A DNA stretch of 64,000 nt from an uncultured Porphyromonadaceae bacterium (GCA_902495245.1 CABUWI010000001.1:248001-312000), one strand, 5' to 3'. Numbered from the stretch's first letter, positions 9,447-19,642 are shown. The notes: a model not told the origin generated them from the sequence alone. Translations and numbers: made by a program.

Positions 9447-9458
9447 TTTGTAACTTTG
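9447..9458 (+). promoter_or_regulatory. dnaX promoter -7 region
   Basis: TAACTTTG at 9451-9458 lies 8 bp before the dnaX ATG, so the leader would be only a few nucleotides long. The -33 element is weak (CAATTTTG near 9431). Confidence 0.55.
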
Positions 9459-9466
9459 TAGGCGTT

Positions 9467-11260
9467 ATGGAACACTATCTCGTATCAGCCCGCAAGTACA
9501 GGCCCTCGACCTTTGCATCGGTCGTAGGCCAGAAAGCGCTTGCGACAACCCTGAAAAATGCCATCAAGAGCGACAGGCTGGCCCACGCCTACCTGTTCTG
9601 CGGCTCGCGCGGCGTCGGCAAGACCTCGTGTGCCCGCATCTTCGCCAAGACCATAAACTGCACCAACCGCACCGCCGACGGCGAGGCGTGCAACGAGTGC
9701 GAGTCGTGCCGCCAGTTCAACGAAAACCGCTCGCTCAACATCATCGAGCTCGACGCGGCCTCGAACAACGGCGTCGAAGACATTCGCACGCTTCAGGACC
9801 AGGTACAGGTGCCCCCGACCGACGGCCGCTATCGCGTGTTCATCGTCGACGAGGTGCACATGCTCACGTCGCAGGCCTTCAACGCCTTCCTCAAGACGCT
9901 CGAAGAGCCGCCGAGCTACGTGATTTTCATTCTCGCCACGACCGAGAAGCACAAGGTGATTCCCACCATTCTGTCGCGCTGCCAGATCTACGACTTCAAC
10001 CGCATCACGGTGGGCGACATGGTTGAACACCTGAGCTACGTCGCCGCGCAGGAGGGCATCAAGGCCGAGCCGGCCGCGCTCAACGTCATTGCCCGCAAGG
10101 CCGACGGCGCCATGCGCGACGCCCTCTCCATCTTCGACCAGGTGGCCGCCTCGAGCCTCAACAACATCACCTACGCCTCGACAATCGAGAATCTGAACGT
10201 TCTCGACTCGACCTACTACAACCGCCTGCTCGAAGCCTTTCTGAGCGGCAACGTTACAGACGCGCTGCTCATCTACAAGGAGATTCGCGACAAGGGTTTC
10301 AACAACCACTTCTTTCTCAGCGGCCTGGGCGACTACTTCCGCGACCTCGTCGTGGCCCGCGACCCCAAGACGCTCGAACTGCTCGAAACCGACGACGACC
10401 ACCGGCAGCAGATGGCCGCGCTGGCGGCGAAATGCTCGCCGCGGGTGCTCTATCAGGCCATGGACCTCTGCAACACCGCCGACCTGAACTATCGCACGGC
10501 GAGCAACAAGCAATTCCTGGTCGAGCTGACGCTCATAAAACTGTGCCAAGCGGCCTGCCCCTCTCCCGGAAATGAAGACGGCGAAGGAGAGGGGCTGAAA
10601 CTCCAACCGCTCGCCGCCCAAAAACCGACACAGACCTCCGCCGCCCCGCATCCGCAGCCCGCACCCACACAGCCGGCCGCAGCGGCTCCGCAGCCCGCAC
10701 CCGCGGCCGCCGCGCCAACGACGAGGCCGCCCGTGGCCACCCCGGCCCGTCCCGCCGCCGCTCCGCAGCCGAGCGCGCCGAGAGTGGGCGGCATCGGCCC
10801 GAGCATCTCCATTCGCAAGGGCGGCGCGCCCGCTGCCGACACAGCGCCGGGAGCAGCAGCCACTGCGCCGGCCACTGCCGCGCGTGGCCGAATGCGCGAA
10901 GAACCATATACCGACGCCACAATGACCGTTGCGTGGACGGCCTATGCCACGGTCAACCCGTCGGCCGTCGCGCTGAACAACATTCTCAAATCGTGCCCGC
11001 CCCGCCGCGCGCACGACGACACATTCGCCGTGGCCGTTGTCAGCGAGGCGCAGCATCAGATTCTCACCGAAAACCTCGGTGCCATCGTAGACTTCGTGCG
11101 CAACCGCCTCCACAACGACCGCATCACCGTCTCCGTCAGCATTGTCGACGGCGACAGCGCCCCCGCCGTCTGGACCGAGACCGAAGTCCTGGACCGCATG
11201 CTCAAAGACAGCGAACCCCTCCGCCTCCTCGCCGAAGAGTTCAAATTCACCCTCAGCTAA
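9467..11260 (+). CDS. dnaX: DNA polymerase III subunit gamma/tau
   Basis: The clamp-loader ATPase of the replicative polymerase, 597 residues. It has the Walker A motif GSRGVGKTS near residue 46, the four-cysteine zinc module (CTN..CNECESC), Walker B with DEVH (IVDEVHML), and the sensor/arginine-finger region ending in ILSRC. Residues of about 365-480 are a low-complexity Ala/Pro linker, then a C-terminal tau-type domain. The product loads the sliding clamp and links polymerase to helicase. It starts immediately after its promoter and is the last host protein gene before the integration site. Confidence 0.96.
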   Translation: MEHYLVSARKYRPSTFASVVGQKALATTLKNAIKSDRLAHAYLFCGSRGVGKTSCARIFAKTINCTNRTADGEACNECESCRQFNENRSLNIIELDAASNNGVEDIRTLQDQVQVPPTDGRYRVFIVDEVHMLTSQAFNAFLKTLEEPPSYVIFILATTEKHKVIPTILSRCQIYDFNRITVGDMVEHLSYVAAQEGIKAEPAALNVIARKADGAMRDALSIFDQVAASSLNNITYASTIENLNVLDSTYYNRLLEAFLSGNVTDALLIYKEIRDKGFNNHFFLSGLGDYFRDLVVARDPKTLELLETDDDHRQQMAALAAKCSPRVLYQAMDLCNTADLNYRTASNKQFLVELTLIKLCQAACPSPGNEDGEGEGLKLQPLAAQKPTQTSAAPHPQPAPTQPAAAAPQPAPAAAAPTTRPPVATPARPAAAPQPSAPRVGGIGPSISIRKGGAPAADTAPGAAATAPATAARGRMREEPYTDATMTVAWTAYATVNPSAVALNNILKSCPPRRAHDDTFAVAVVSEAQHQILTENLGAIVDFVRNRLHNDRITVSVSIVDGDSAPAVWTETEVLDRMLKDSEPLRLLAEEFKFTLS

Positions 11261-11298
11261 CTTGATCCAAATCACAGGGTCGTCGCATATTGCCCGAC

Positions 11299-11520
11299 AG
11301 GGCATTATCTATATGTTAACCGGGTCATGGCGCGCAGCGCCTTGGCCCGGATTTTCACAACAAACCGAATGTTGCCCGCATGGCATCATCTCATAACTCC
11401 ACGCAAAGCAAGTCTACCGCGAGTTTGACGATGCCCTGCAGGCAACGCTCGCGGCGGTAGTTTCCGTCCGGGCCAAGGCGCTGCGCGCCATGACCCGGTT
11501 AACATATAAACTATGCCCTG
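11299..11520. repeat. Long palindromic repeat (42-bp perfect inverted arms, 115-bp centre)
   Basis: Positions 11310-11351 are the exact reverse complement of 11467-11508; imperfect pairing continues outward through GGGCAT/ATGCCC. The centre also holds shorter nested inverted repeats (GTTGCCcGCAtGGCATC against the segment near 11430-11446). Each arm reads an open frame beginning MLTGSWRAAPWPG. No transposase is present. It could be a MITE-like or REP-like dispersed unit between dnaX and the RNA gene. Confidence 0.75.
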
Positions 11521-11570
11521 CGGGCAATTTACGCCCACTTTAACGCAAAATTGACATACCTCAAATTATT

Positions 11571-11600
11571 TTTGCTTTTCGAAAATTTTTGCTAACTTTG
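11571..11600 (+). promoter_or_regulatory. Promoter of the att-site RNA gene
   Basis: TTTG at 11571-11574, an 18-bp spacer and TAACTTTG at 11593-11600. Transcription would begin near 11607. No ORF follows, which supports an RNA gene. Confidence 0.75.
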
Positions 11601-11606
11601 CCGTGC

Positions 11607-11847
11607 AGACCGCCATGCAGAAGCCTCGGTCCGGGGTCAAGCGGGCGGGTTGCAAAGACATAATTTGAAAGCGTTTATCCGCGCTGATTCTTGATTGTTA
11701 GAAATTCTCGCAAAGTTTCCACCTATGTCAAGGATTGGGCAACGATAGATGCCCGTGGATATGTAATTATCTTGCTTCAGCATGATGTTTCGCGAGAAAT
11801 ATAGCCAAACGCAATGATTGCATATACGAGCGTGGGCTTCTGCGTTG
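11607..11847 (+). ncRNA. Structured non-coding RNA gene carrying the phage attachment site at its 3' end
   Basis: About 240 nt without a plausible ORF, preceded by a good promoter. The 5' segment ATGCAGAAGCC (11615-11625) pairs with GGCTTCTGCGT (11835-11845) to give a closing helix. Inside are GACATA/TATGTC, ATTCTCGC/GCGAGAAAT and a GGGCA/TGCCC hairpin. The 3' strand of the closing helix is the 17-bp sequence repeated at attR, so the prophage integrates at the RNA's 3' end and keeps the helix. The class is not identified; a 6S-like RNA is possible by general shape and size, but tmRNA and RNase P features were not seen. Confidence 0.55.
11831..11847 (+). repeat. attL core (17-bp direct repeat)
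   Basis: CGTGGGCTTCTGCGTTG is identical to 55345-55361. Sequence to the left is host RNA gene, to the right is phage. Confidence 0.8.
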
Positions 11848-11948
11848 TTTATCCTGAGAAAAATGTTACCTCACTGATAATCAAGGAGTACAAGCAAGGA
11901 TAGCGAAAACGAGAACCAAGAAAGACCCACATAAGGTAACAAGATAAG

Positions 11949-11974
11949 AAAAGAGGCCGGCTGACCTCTTTTTT
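11949..11974. terminator. Bidirectional terminator at the left end of the prophage
   Basis: AAAAGAGG/CCTCTTTT hairpin with an 8-nt loop, T-rich on both strands. It would stop the leftward late transcript before attL and host transcription entering from the left. Confidence 0.65.
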
Positions 11975-12019
11975 GTTACTCCGCTATGAAATGGATTGTT
12001 ACTCGGTAACAAAATTTAC

Positions 12020-13867
12020 CTACTCCACTATCGGGTAGAAAACGCCCTTGATAAGCTGCGACATTCCGTGTTCCGTGAATGTCGCAGTTAGTTTTTCACA
12101 CAGGTACTTCTTGCCCCTGATGAAGAACACCGCACGGGGATTGGGGATAGTGTCGGAGAGGAATTTGAAAGTGGACTTTTGCCGTGAGTTTATGGTGTGA
12201 ACGGTACGTCGGCGGTTTAGCGTGGCGTGATTGATGCGCAGGGAGAAGTGGATATTGTTAAAATTGCTCCAGTCCTCGGCAATCTCGATGTCCTCGACAT
12301 AGGGGTGCGGCAATTTTCCGTTCGGACTCTGCGCGCCGTCCCACCAGCCTATATAAATGCGGTCGTAATACTCGGCCTTTTTATTGCGCTCTCCGGCGGC
12401 GAGCGACTGAAAGGCGTGCGGCTGATAGAGGGTGTTGTCGATTTCCTCCTTGCGCTGGTACGGGTCGCGGCTCCACGACGTGCCCGTGCTGTCGTTCTCG
12501 TCGTAGCCGGAGAAGGAAAGGAACAGACAACGCCCATACTTGTCCTCGGTCTCGTCCACCCACGCCGGTACAAACTCAATCTCTATCTCGTCGGCATCTT
12601 CATCGTCGCTGAGGATGCGGCCCCCGAAAAGATTGACCGGGCGCAACTCCATTTTATACTCGTATCGGTTAGGCATAAAGCCTCCGCGCTTTTCTACAAG
12701 AGTTTTCGAGAGCGAGCGCACGATGAAGTAGGCATCGACATCTTCGGCATAGAGCAGCTTGTCGCGGTTTGACCCTCTTTGGGTCGATCCGTTCCAAGAT
12801 GCGAGCCAACGGTTAGCCTCAAGCAGCTCGCGCATCGACTTGTAGCGGACTGCCCCGGCTTTCCACGCCTTGATAAACCAGTCACAAGAGTAAAACTTCC
12901 ACATTTCGTGGTCGCACTCCTTGTAAACAAGATTTTTCGCCTCCCGATACTCACACTTGTCTTCCTCGACGGTAACTTCCACCGTATGCTCGTCGATGAT
13001 GTTGTCGAGCCTCACGGGGCGTATTGCAAGCAGCGTAGTCTCCGTAAAGGCAAAATCAATCGTCTTGCCCCGATGATTGATAGTAAACTCCCCGCCAAGC
13101 AGCAGTTCCAGTTTCTCGAAGTATTCCGCGACAGTCCAGTGCGGCAGGGCGCGGGCAAAGCCCCCTGTCTCCCAGGCGTAAGGGAGCGTGTTGCAGATAA
13201 GTAGATACCTGTATTCCTCCTTTTCCTCCCACTCCGAGAAGTCGGCGGCATAGCCCACGGCCTCACAGATGCGCCTCGTGATATAGAGCAGATAAGGCTG
13301 CCACGACCTGCCGCTGCAGTCGGCATTCCACGAATAGTAAGAGCGAGCTTTCAGGGAACCGTCCGAATTACGTTCCTCCGGGTGGAAGTCGGCAAGGTTC
13401 TGAATATTGCCCGAATAGTCGTTGACCCACGGCAGGGCTACGCACTTCATTTTGTTAATGGACGGGTCCCAGGCATATTCGGGTCGGCTGTCGTTTGTAT
13501 CGGTCGCGCTTCCGAGGTCAAGTTCGTTGATATAGACATCATCGAAAGTAACGTCGAAGTTCTGCTCGCTGCGCCCCTCCAGAAATTGCGTCTTGACCTC
13601 GGTATCGTTAATCTCCGTGATAGTGATTGAGCCGAATTTGCAGAAAGCCTTGTCGCGTATCTCGCAGTCGAAGATAACCCTCTGCGCGGCGACATCAGCA
13701 CGGTTTATATGCCCGAATATCGCTAAGTTTTCCGGGCAACCGCGCAGAGGAAAGATTATGGAGAGCGTGTAACCGTCGCTGCCCGAAAAAAGGCGGTTCT
13801 CGGATACATACTCGAACGAAGTACCCTTTTTAAGGGCGGCGAGTCTGTTGTTGACGTAGATGTGCAT
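12020..13867 (-). CDS. Phage distal tail / baseplate-like protein (615 aa)
   Basis: The last gene of the leftward late operon; its ATG shares one base with the stop codon of the tape-measure gene. No signal peptide or membrane segment. The sequence is rich in aromatic and acidic residues with beta-strand character, and position directly after a tape-measure gene is where distal tail, hub or host-recognition proteins are encoded. No catalytic motif was recognised. The assignment rests mainly on position. Confidence 0.55.
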   Translation of the reverse strand: MHIYVNNRLAALKKGTSFEYVSENRLFSGSDGYTLSIIFPLRGCPENLAIFGHINRADVAAQRVIFDCEIRDKAFCKFGSITITEINDTEVKTQFLEGRSEQNFDVTFDDVYINELDLGSATDTNDSRPEYAWDPSINKMKCVALPWVNDYSGNIQNLADFHPEERNSDGSLKARSYYSWNADCSGRSWQPYLLYITRRICEAVGYAADFSEWEEKEEYRYLLICNTLPYAWETGGFARALPHWTVAEYFEKLELLLGGEFTINHRGKTIDFAFTETTLLAIRPVRLDNIIDEHTVEVTVEEDKCEYREAKNLVYKECDHEMWKFYSCDWFIKAWKAGAVRYKSMRELLEANRWLASWNGSTQRGSNRDKLLYAEDVDAYFIVRSLSKTLVEKRGGFMPNRYEYKMELRPVNLFGGRILSDDEDADEIEIEFVPAWVDETEDKYGRCLFLSFSGYDENDSTGTSWSRDPYQRKEEIDNTLYQPHAFQSLAAGERNKKAEYYDRIYIGWWDGAQSPNGKLPHPYVEDIEIAEDWSNFNNIHFSLRINHATLNRRRTVHTINSRQKSTFKFLSDTIPNPRAVFFIRGKKYLCEKLTATFTEHGMSQLIKGVFYPIVE

Positions 13868-16800
13868 TATTTCTTTGATTTAGGCGATTTGTTCTTCATA
13901 AGCCGGTCGTATTCGTCCTGGGCCTTTTGTATTCCGTAATCCCCGGCCACAGTGTTGACTGTAACAAAAGGCTCGTCGAGGCGTTCATTGAGCCTCCGTA
14001 TTGATGAGGCCAGTTCGGAGCTGTCGGCAGAGGGCGCGGCGTTGTAGGTGTTGTTCACGACGGTTTGAGGCGTATATGGCTGTGCCGCCAAGACAGCGGG
14101 AGCTGTAATCGTGCGCGACACATCGGCGGCAGAGATGGAGCCGATAGTGTTGGTTCGCTGCGCATAGTCCAGAGCCTCCAACAACGGGCGGGTTCGGGGA
14201 TTATTGACAAGGCGTTGCGAAGCAACCCACTCCCCTTTGTGAACGACACCGGCCACCTCGTCGGGCTTTCCCTCCGGGGTAAAGCCTCCCGACATATAGC
14301 CCTGCGCCTCCGAAGCCTGTTGCTGCTTCTTTATGGTCGCGATTTGGATTGCACCTGCGGCCACGGCCATAGCCGCCGCGATGGGAGCCAGTATGTAGCC
14401 GATAACCGGCACCTGCGCCGCCGAGCCGTAGGCATTAAGGGCGTTGGTTGCCGTCTGCGCCACAGCCTGAATAACCTGCATCGCAAACTGCTTCTTTGCA
14501 GCGTCCGACTTGATTTTGGCAATTTCGCGGTCTTTCTGCTTCTCCGCTTTCTTGACCTTGTATGAATTGCCCTCGACAAGCTCGATTTCGCGGTCATACT
14601 TCTTTTCGGCTTTCGCCACTTCGATGTCGGCACAGGCTTGCATATATTCCGAAGCCTGCTGCATACCTGCGTTCATCACGGCGAACACCGACGAAGCGAG
14701 GGCGGCGAGGCGTGTAGCCCAGTTGCCGCCGTCTTCCTCCGTGGCGTTGAAGAAGTTCTGCCACGCCTCGTAAATGTCGAGAAGCTGATTTGTCTGCGTA
14801 GAGCCGAACCTGCGCACGGCATCAAGCGACTTCTTGTTGTAAGTGCGCTCGATGCGCTCCTTAGCCTGTTCGTACTGCTTCTTGGAGATAAGCCCCTGGT
14901 CGTAGAGCGACCTGACGATTTCAAGGTCGCGCTTCAAGGCTCTCGCCTCGGACTCCGCCGATCCGGACTGCGGTTTGGCGGACTGAGGCATATACTCATC
15001 GGCATACTTCTTCTTCATGTCGCGCTGCGCCTCCAGGAACTCGCGGTAGGTTATCAGCCCCCTGTCGTAAGCGTCGGCGAGCAGTTCCATTTCGAGGTCG
15101 TAGCGTTGCTTGGCCTCGCGGTATTCATACTGTTTCTTCCACTCGGCCACACGCTGCGCCAGCAGTTTCTGACGGCGAAGCTGCTCCGCGCCCTCTGCCT
15201 GTTCAATCTGCACCTGATAGTTGTGCCATTCCTCGGAAGCCTGATTGTATGCGGCTTGCATCTGTCGGAGATATTTCAGCCTTATCTCAAAAAGTTTCTG
15301 CTGCAAGGCTTCCTCCCTGCCGTAGAGCGCATTGCCCGGAGTGTGGAAGTCCATCTCGGCCTGAGTTTCCTCCGCCTGTTGCATACGTTTGGCTTCCCCT
15401 ACTTTCAGGGCGGCGTTCTTTTTGAGCCAGTCTGCTTCATAATCCGCTTTCTTCTTCAAAAGCTCCTGATAATCCTCGTCCTCGGTGAGATTGAACCGCT
15501 GATACACCGCCTCGCGGTCGGTGTAATATTTCAACTCAATCTCGTGCTTGCGGAGAAGGAAGTCTGTCCAGGACTTCAATCCGGCTGAATAGTCGCTGAC
15601 ATTCTGCGCCGTGTCGCCCTCCCACGTTCCTTTGGCACCGTCGAGAGCGGCCTTGAAGTCCTTTCGGGCCTTGATTTCGGCACGGCGGGCGGCAGCGGCT
15701 TCCTCCCTCTCGCGCTTCTTGCGCTCTTTCTCCGATTCATACGGAGTAAAATCGTCGAGGGAGAAGTCGGGATTGCCGCTTACAGGGTCGGCGGTCGGCG
15801 TTTCAAGCACCGACAGACGGGCGCGGGCCTCGTCGAGGAAGTCGCGCAGCTCCGAAGCGGATAAGTTTCTGACCTCCGGCTGCGGCCCGTCGATGCCGAT
15901 AATCACGCGCCCTCCCTGGTTGGCGTTTACTTTCGGCTCGATGTCGGCGATAAGCCGTTCGAGGTCCTGTCGGGTATATTTTGCAAGAGCATTGTTCTCG
16001 CGTTCGATCTGACTGATTGCCGACATCGTTTCGTTGTACTCCGACTGCTGTCCTATCATCTCGTTAACGATGTTGACCGGGTGGTCGGTCATACCCTTAG
16101 AGTCCCAGAGATTGCCCTTTATGGCCTGAAGCTCGCTCACGATGTCGGCTGAAAGCGTGCCGGTGGTTTCCAACTGGAACACTACCGAATTTGTGATGCG
16201 CACGGCATCGCGCAGGGCGATACCCTCGTCGATGAGCGACTGCTGCAACTTTTTGGCCTGTTCCTTGAAAGCGTCGCGGTGCGTCTCGTCGGCGGTCTCG
16301 CGGGCAGTCTGAATAGACCGCTCCTTAGCCGCGATGCGTGCAGCCGCCGCGAGCCGGTTGTAAGCGGCGGTAAGGTTCGTAATCTCTCCGCGCTCGTTGA
16401 TAAGGCCTTTGAGATACTTGCCGTACTGCTTGATGATTTCGTCCTTGACATTCTTGTACCCCTTTGTGCCTTTCTTTGCGGCTTCGAGTTTCCCGATAAG
16501 GGAGTCGATGTTGCGCATCTCCTTGTTCAGTTCCTCGGAGAACGAGGCCGCCGTGTTCCGTGCCTCGCGCATCTTCTTGGTGTACTCCGAAGTGCGGTCG
16601 CACAACGCCTTGACCGCGAGAACGACGGCGGCAATCACCGAGAGGATAAGCCCGAAGGGGTTGGCCTTTACAACCGTATTGAGAAGCCGCATGGCATGAG
16701 TGGCCGCGCCCACGCCCTGCGTGAAGGCTATAACGGCGATACGCCCCAGGATTACCGAGGTACGGTAAGCTGTCATAACGGCCTTGCCGACACCGAGAAC

Positions 16801-18387
16801 GGCGTGCCACGCCACAGTCGCGGTCTTGACAAGAAGGAGCCAGCTGTAATAAGCGGCTATGACGGTAACGACATTGGCGATGGCCTTGCGATGCTCGATG
16901 ATGAAAGACACAAGAACATTCAACACACGGAGGAAAGCCGACGATGAAGTGTAGATATGCTTCATCAGCGGATACAGCTTTTCGCCGAGTTCGATTGCAA
17001 GCTCGCTGACACGCTTACGCGCCTTGTCGATAGAGGCTTGCACCGTATTGTTGAAGATGGCATATTCGTTTGAAGCCGAAGTGCCCTCGCGGAAGGCTTC
17101 GTTGGCCTCGCCGAGCTGCCATCGGAGGAAGTCAAGGTGTGAGGAAAGGTTGGAAAGTACCGACGAGACACGGGCACCGTCCAGTCCGAGGTCCTGGAAC
17201 AAGGGCGACAGCACGGCGAGAGCCTTGTCCTCTCCCAGTCTGCCGAGAGCTTCGAGGAACATCATCACGCCCTGCGTGGTGCTTTTATTAAGAGTCTCGA
17301 TGAAGCTGTTTGTTTCAAGCCCCACCTTTTTAGCCATCTCGGCGGGTTTCTTGAACAACTCCATGATAGTACGCTGCAAGGCGGTTGCCGACATCTCCAC
17401 CTTCTGACCGTGAGCGTCGAGAGTGGCGGCAAAAGCCATGATTTCGGGAATAGTCATTTTCGCTGTCGAGCCTATGCCGGCCATTCGTTGAGCGAACTCC
17501 ACGATGAACGGCTTGGCGGCGGTGCAGTTCTGCGATAGATGGTTGACCGTGGAGCCGATTTTGAGCATGGCATCGCGCACGCCATACATCTGCTCCATGC
17601 CGAAGATATTGGAAAGTTTGGCGATGGTTTGCGTGGCACCCTCTCCGAGGTCGACGAGAGCCACGTTTATAATCGAGGCCGCTTCCACATACTCCTTGAC
17701 CGATGCGACAGTGTTGTAGCCGAGTCGACCGCCCTCCTGGGCGAGAAGGTTAAGCTGCTCGCGGGCAAGACGAGTGTCCATGCCCTTGAAGATCTCGTTG
17801 AGTTCTTCAACCTCGGCGGCTGTCATACGGGTGTACTTTACGGTATTCGCCATCGTTTCCTCCATATCGGCGTATGACTGCACCGCCTTGCGCCCCGCCA
17901 TAATCAGCCCCGTAACGGCGGCAACGACAGCCATAATGGCGGTCTGCGCATTGTTGAGCCACGTGTTCATTCTCGACCACAGCGATTTCTGCGTGGCGAG
18001 AGTGGCGTTAACCTTTTGCAGTTCCGCCTTGACCGCACGGATTTTGGCAATCTGAGCGTCCCACGCGGCGGTTCCGCGCTGAATACCGTTAAGTTGCTGT
18101 TGGAGCAGTTTAAGGGCCTTGTTCAGCTCTTTCGGTGTAGCCTTGTCAAGACGGCGCAGGGTGCCGTCAACCGAAGCCGACGAGCCTTTGAGCTGTTCCA
18201 TCATACGCTGTGTGGATTTCAGCTCACGCTGAAGTTTCTTCATCGTGGCCTTGTCTCCGGCAACGGCGGCTTTCGCAATCTGTTTCTCCAGACGGCGGGC
18301 GTCCTTTTCGAGCTGAGCGAGCATCTTCAGAGCCTGTCTGCCGTTGACGGAGAGAACGACATTGGCGGTACTGGTATAATTTGCCAT
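13867..18387 (-). CDS. Tape measure protein
   Basis: A 1506-residue protein. The start MANYTSTANVVLSV at 18387 is chosen because the frame upstream lacks protein-like composition. Residues of about 25-130 are coiled coil, then a hydrophobic stretch (AIMAVVAAVTGLIMAG), a PhageMin_Tail-like TP901 core with YADMEETMANTVKYTR, further hydrophobic helices, a long charged coiled coil (about 960-1230) and a Gly/Ala-rich hydrophobic segment near 1390. It sets tail length and occupies the tail lumen. At about 1.5 angstrom per residue it predicts a tail near 225 nm, which fits a siphovirus. Confidence 0.88.
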   Translation of the reverse strand: MANYTSTANVVLSVNGRQALKMLAQLEKDARRLEKQIAKAAVAGDKATMKKLQRELKSTQRMMEQLKGSSASVDGTLRRLDKATPKELNKALKLLQQQLNGIQRGTAAWDAQIAKIRAVKAELQKVNATLATQKSLWSRMNTWLNNAQTAIMAVVAAVTGLIMAGRKAVQSYADMEETMANTVKYTRMTAAEVEELNEIFKGMDTRLAREQLNLLAQEGGRLGYNTVASVKEYVEAASIINVALVDLGEGATQTIAKLSNIFGMEQMYGVRDAMLKIGSTVNHLSQNCTAAKPFIVEFAQRMAGIGSTAKMTIPEIMAFAATLDAHGQKVEMSATALQRTIMELFKKPAEMAKKVGLETNSFIETLNKSTTQGVMMFLEALGRLGEDKALAVLSPLFQDLGLDGARVSSVLSNLSSHLDFLRWQLGEANEAFREGTSASNEYAIFNNTVQASIDKARKRVSELAIELGEKLYPLMKHIYTSSSAFLRVLNVLVSFIIEHRKAIANVVTVIAAYYSWLLLVKTATVAWHAVLGVGKAVMTAYRTSVILGRIAVIAFTQGVGAATHAMRLLNTVVKANPFGLILSVIAAVVLAVKALCDRTSEYTKKMREARNTAASFSEELNKEMRNIDSLIGKLEAAKKGTKGYKNVKDEIIKQYGKYLKGLINERGEITNLTAAYNRLAAAARIAAKERSIQTARETADETHRDAFKEQAKKLQQSLIDEGIALRDAVRITNSVVFQLETTGTLSADIVSELQAIKGNLWDSKGMTDHPVNIVNEMIGQQSEYNETMSAISQIERENNALAKYTRQDLERLIADIEPKVNANQGGRVIIGIDGPQPEVRNLSASELRDFLDEARARLSVLETPTADPVSGNPDFSLDDFTPYESEKERKKREREEAAAARRAEIKARKDFKAALDGAKGTWEGDTAQNVSDYSAGLKSWTDFLLRKHEIELKYYTDREAVYQRFNLTEDEDYQELLKKKADYEADWLKKNAALKVGEAKRMQQAEETQAEMDFHTPGNALYGREEALQQKLFEIRLKYLRQMQAAYNQASEEWHNYQVQIEQAEGAEQLRRQKLLAQRVAEWKKQYEYREAKQRYDLEMELLADAYDRGLITYREFLEAQRDMKKKYADEYMPQSAKPQSGSAESEARALKRDLEIVRSLYDQGLISKKQYEQAKERIERTYNKKSLDAVRRFGSTQTNQLLDIYEAWQNFFNATEEDGGNWATRLAALASSVFAVMNAGMQQASEYMQACADIEVAKAEKKYDREIELVEGNSYKVKKAEKQKDREIAKIKSDAAKKQFAMQVIQAVAQTATNALNAYGSAAQVPVIGYILAPIAAAMAVAAGAIQIATIKKQQQASEAQGYMSGGFTPEGKPDEVAGVVHKGEWVASQRLVNNPRTRPLLEALDYAQRTNTIGSISAADVSRTITAPAVLAAQPYTPQTVVNNTYNAAPSADSSELASSIRRLNERLDEPFVTVNTVAGDYGIQKAQDEYDRLMKNKSPKSKK

Positions 18388-19376
18388 AGGATAATCCGAA
18401 TGTTGTAGGTATTCCCTGCAAAATTCGGCACGGCTTGAAGCCCGCGAAAAGACGGAAAGGGTTGGTGTCGGGCAGGATACAGGGCCGACGGGAGTATAGT
18501 CGTAGGAGGAACCGCCTCGACGGGAGGGTGCCGGGAAGGAAAGAACCGGCACTGATTTCGATGGGCGGCACACTGCCGTCGGGTCCCATTGAAATCAGGA
18601 CTTAAAAATTTGACTTACAGGCAAATTTGCCATCTCGCGCGGGTCCCGTTCTACAAAATCTTGCGATTTGTAGCGGGTTGCGAGATGGAACGACCGAAGA
18701 ATGAGGGAGTTGGGGGTTACGGGGGCTTGCCCCCGTAGTGGCTTTGCACACCCCCCACCGCGCTGTCGCTTGTTTTCGTCTTGCCCCCTCTCGCCCTCGC
18801 GGAATATGCAGAAACGCCCCCACGGAGCGACCCCGATGCGCGGTAAAATCGCTGCCGTGTGCGTGGAAGTTCCGCTTGCGGATTTTCCACGCATACGACA
18901 GCACTCCGCTCTCCCTCGATGCGGATATACATATCAAGGCGAGGGGGTGAATGACGGCGATGTGCGGTGATGACGATGCGGCGCGTAGCGGAGGTGGTCA
19001 GCCAAAGGAACGGAGGGAAGTCGGAGTGCCTGCATCAGGATTAGAGCAAACGGCAGGTGTCGCGGAGGCACGGAGCGACAGGCACTTTGTCGTGGGCTTG
19101 CCTAAGACAATGTGCCGACCTGCCCTTGCCCTAAGCCGCAGGTAACTCGGAGTGAGCGAAGTGGTTGGCCGACAGCCGGAGCGGAGTCTGTGCATCGGCG
19201 CACCGTGCATCGGGGCCTGGGGTGGGCATAGCGTCGCAGACGAAAGATGGAAAATTGACGTGCCGGGGGCTTGTAATGGAGGCGGCTTCTTCCTCTGTGG
19301 GTGGGAGGAACGAGGCTGTCAGTATGGCGACCGTGCGAGTGGAGGAAGAAACGAAGCATCCCGACGTCGGCGGCTC

Positions 19377-19642
19377 GGAATGGCAAGCGGAGGTTGCGGG
19401 TTGACAGCGGAACGGGAGCGAGCCGACACCGTAGGCGTAGCCGGAGGTGTCGGTGGTAGCGGTAGTGCAGCCGTCAAAGAGAGTTTATGACCGTAGGCGC
19501 AGACATACGCGCCCGACACCGCGACGAAGGAACGGTGTCGGGGAAAAGCGGAGGGCAAGCCGGAGGTCGTAATCTCTCGACCCGCAGACCGACGCGGTCG
19601 CTATTCACAGGGAGGTACGACCCGTGAACAGCGATGCTCGGA
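19377..19642 (-). repeat. Structured RNA unit 1
   Basis: Begins GGAATGGCAAGCGGAGG and ends TGCTCGGA, as does unit 2. Stems on plus-strand coordinates: 19423-19430 with 19446-19453; 19512-19520 with 19534-19542 (9 bp perfect); 19587-19591 with 19595-19599 (3-nt loop); 19600-19608 with 19624-19632, which has A opposite C on the plus strand and U-G on the minus strand. Confidence 0.65.

Noticed and set aside
9485..11305. Long ORF of 606 residues on the minus strand opposite dnaX
   Set aside because: It is a shadow of the GC-rich dnaX gene; composition is Gly/Arg/Val-rich without domains, while the plus strand encodes a clear DnaX.
11299..11520. Insertion sequence between dnaX and the RNA gene
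   Set aside because: No transposase ORF or target-site duplication was seen; only the palindromic unit is present.
11607..11847. tmRNA or RNase P RNA at the integration site
   Set aside because: No tRNA-like TTCGA...CCA end, tag ORF or RNase P core sequence (such as GAGGAAAGTCC) was found.
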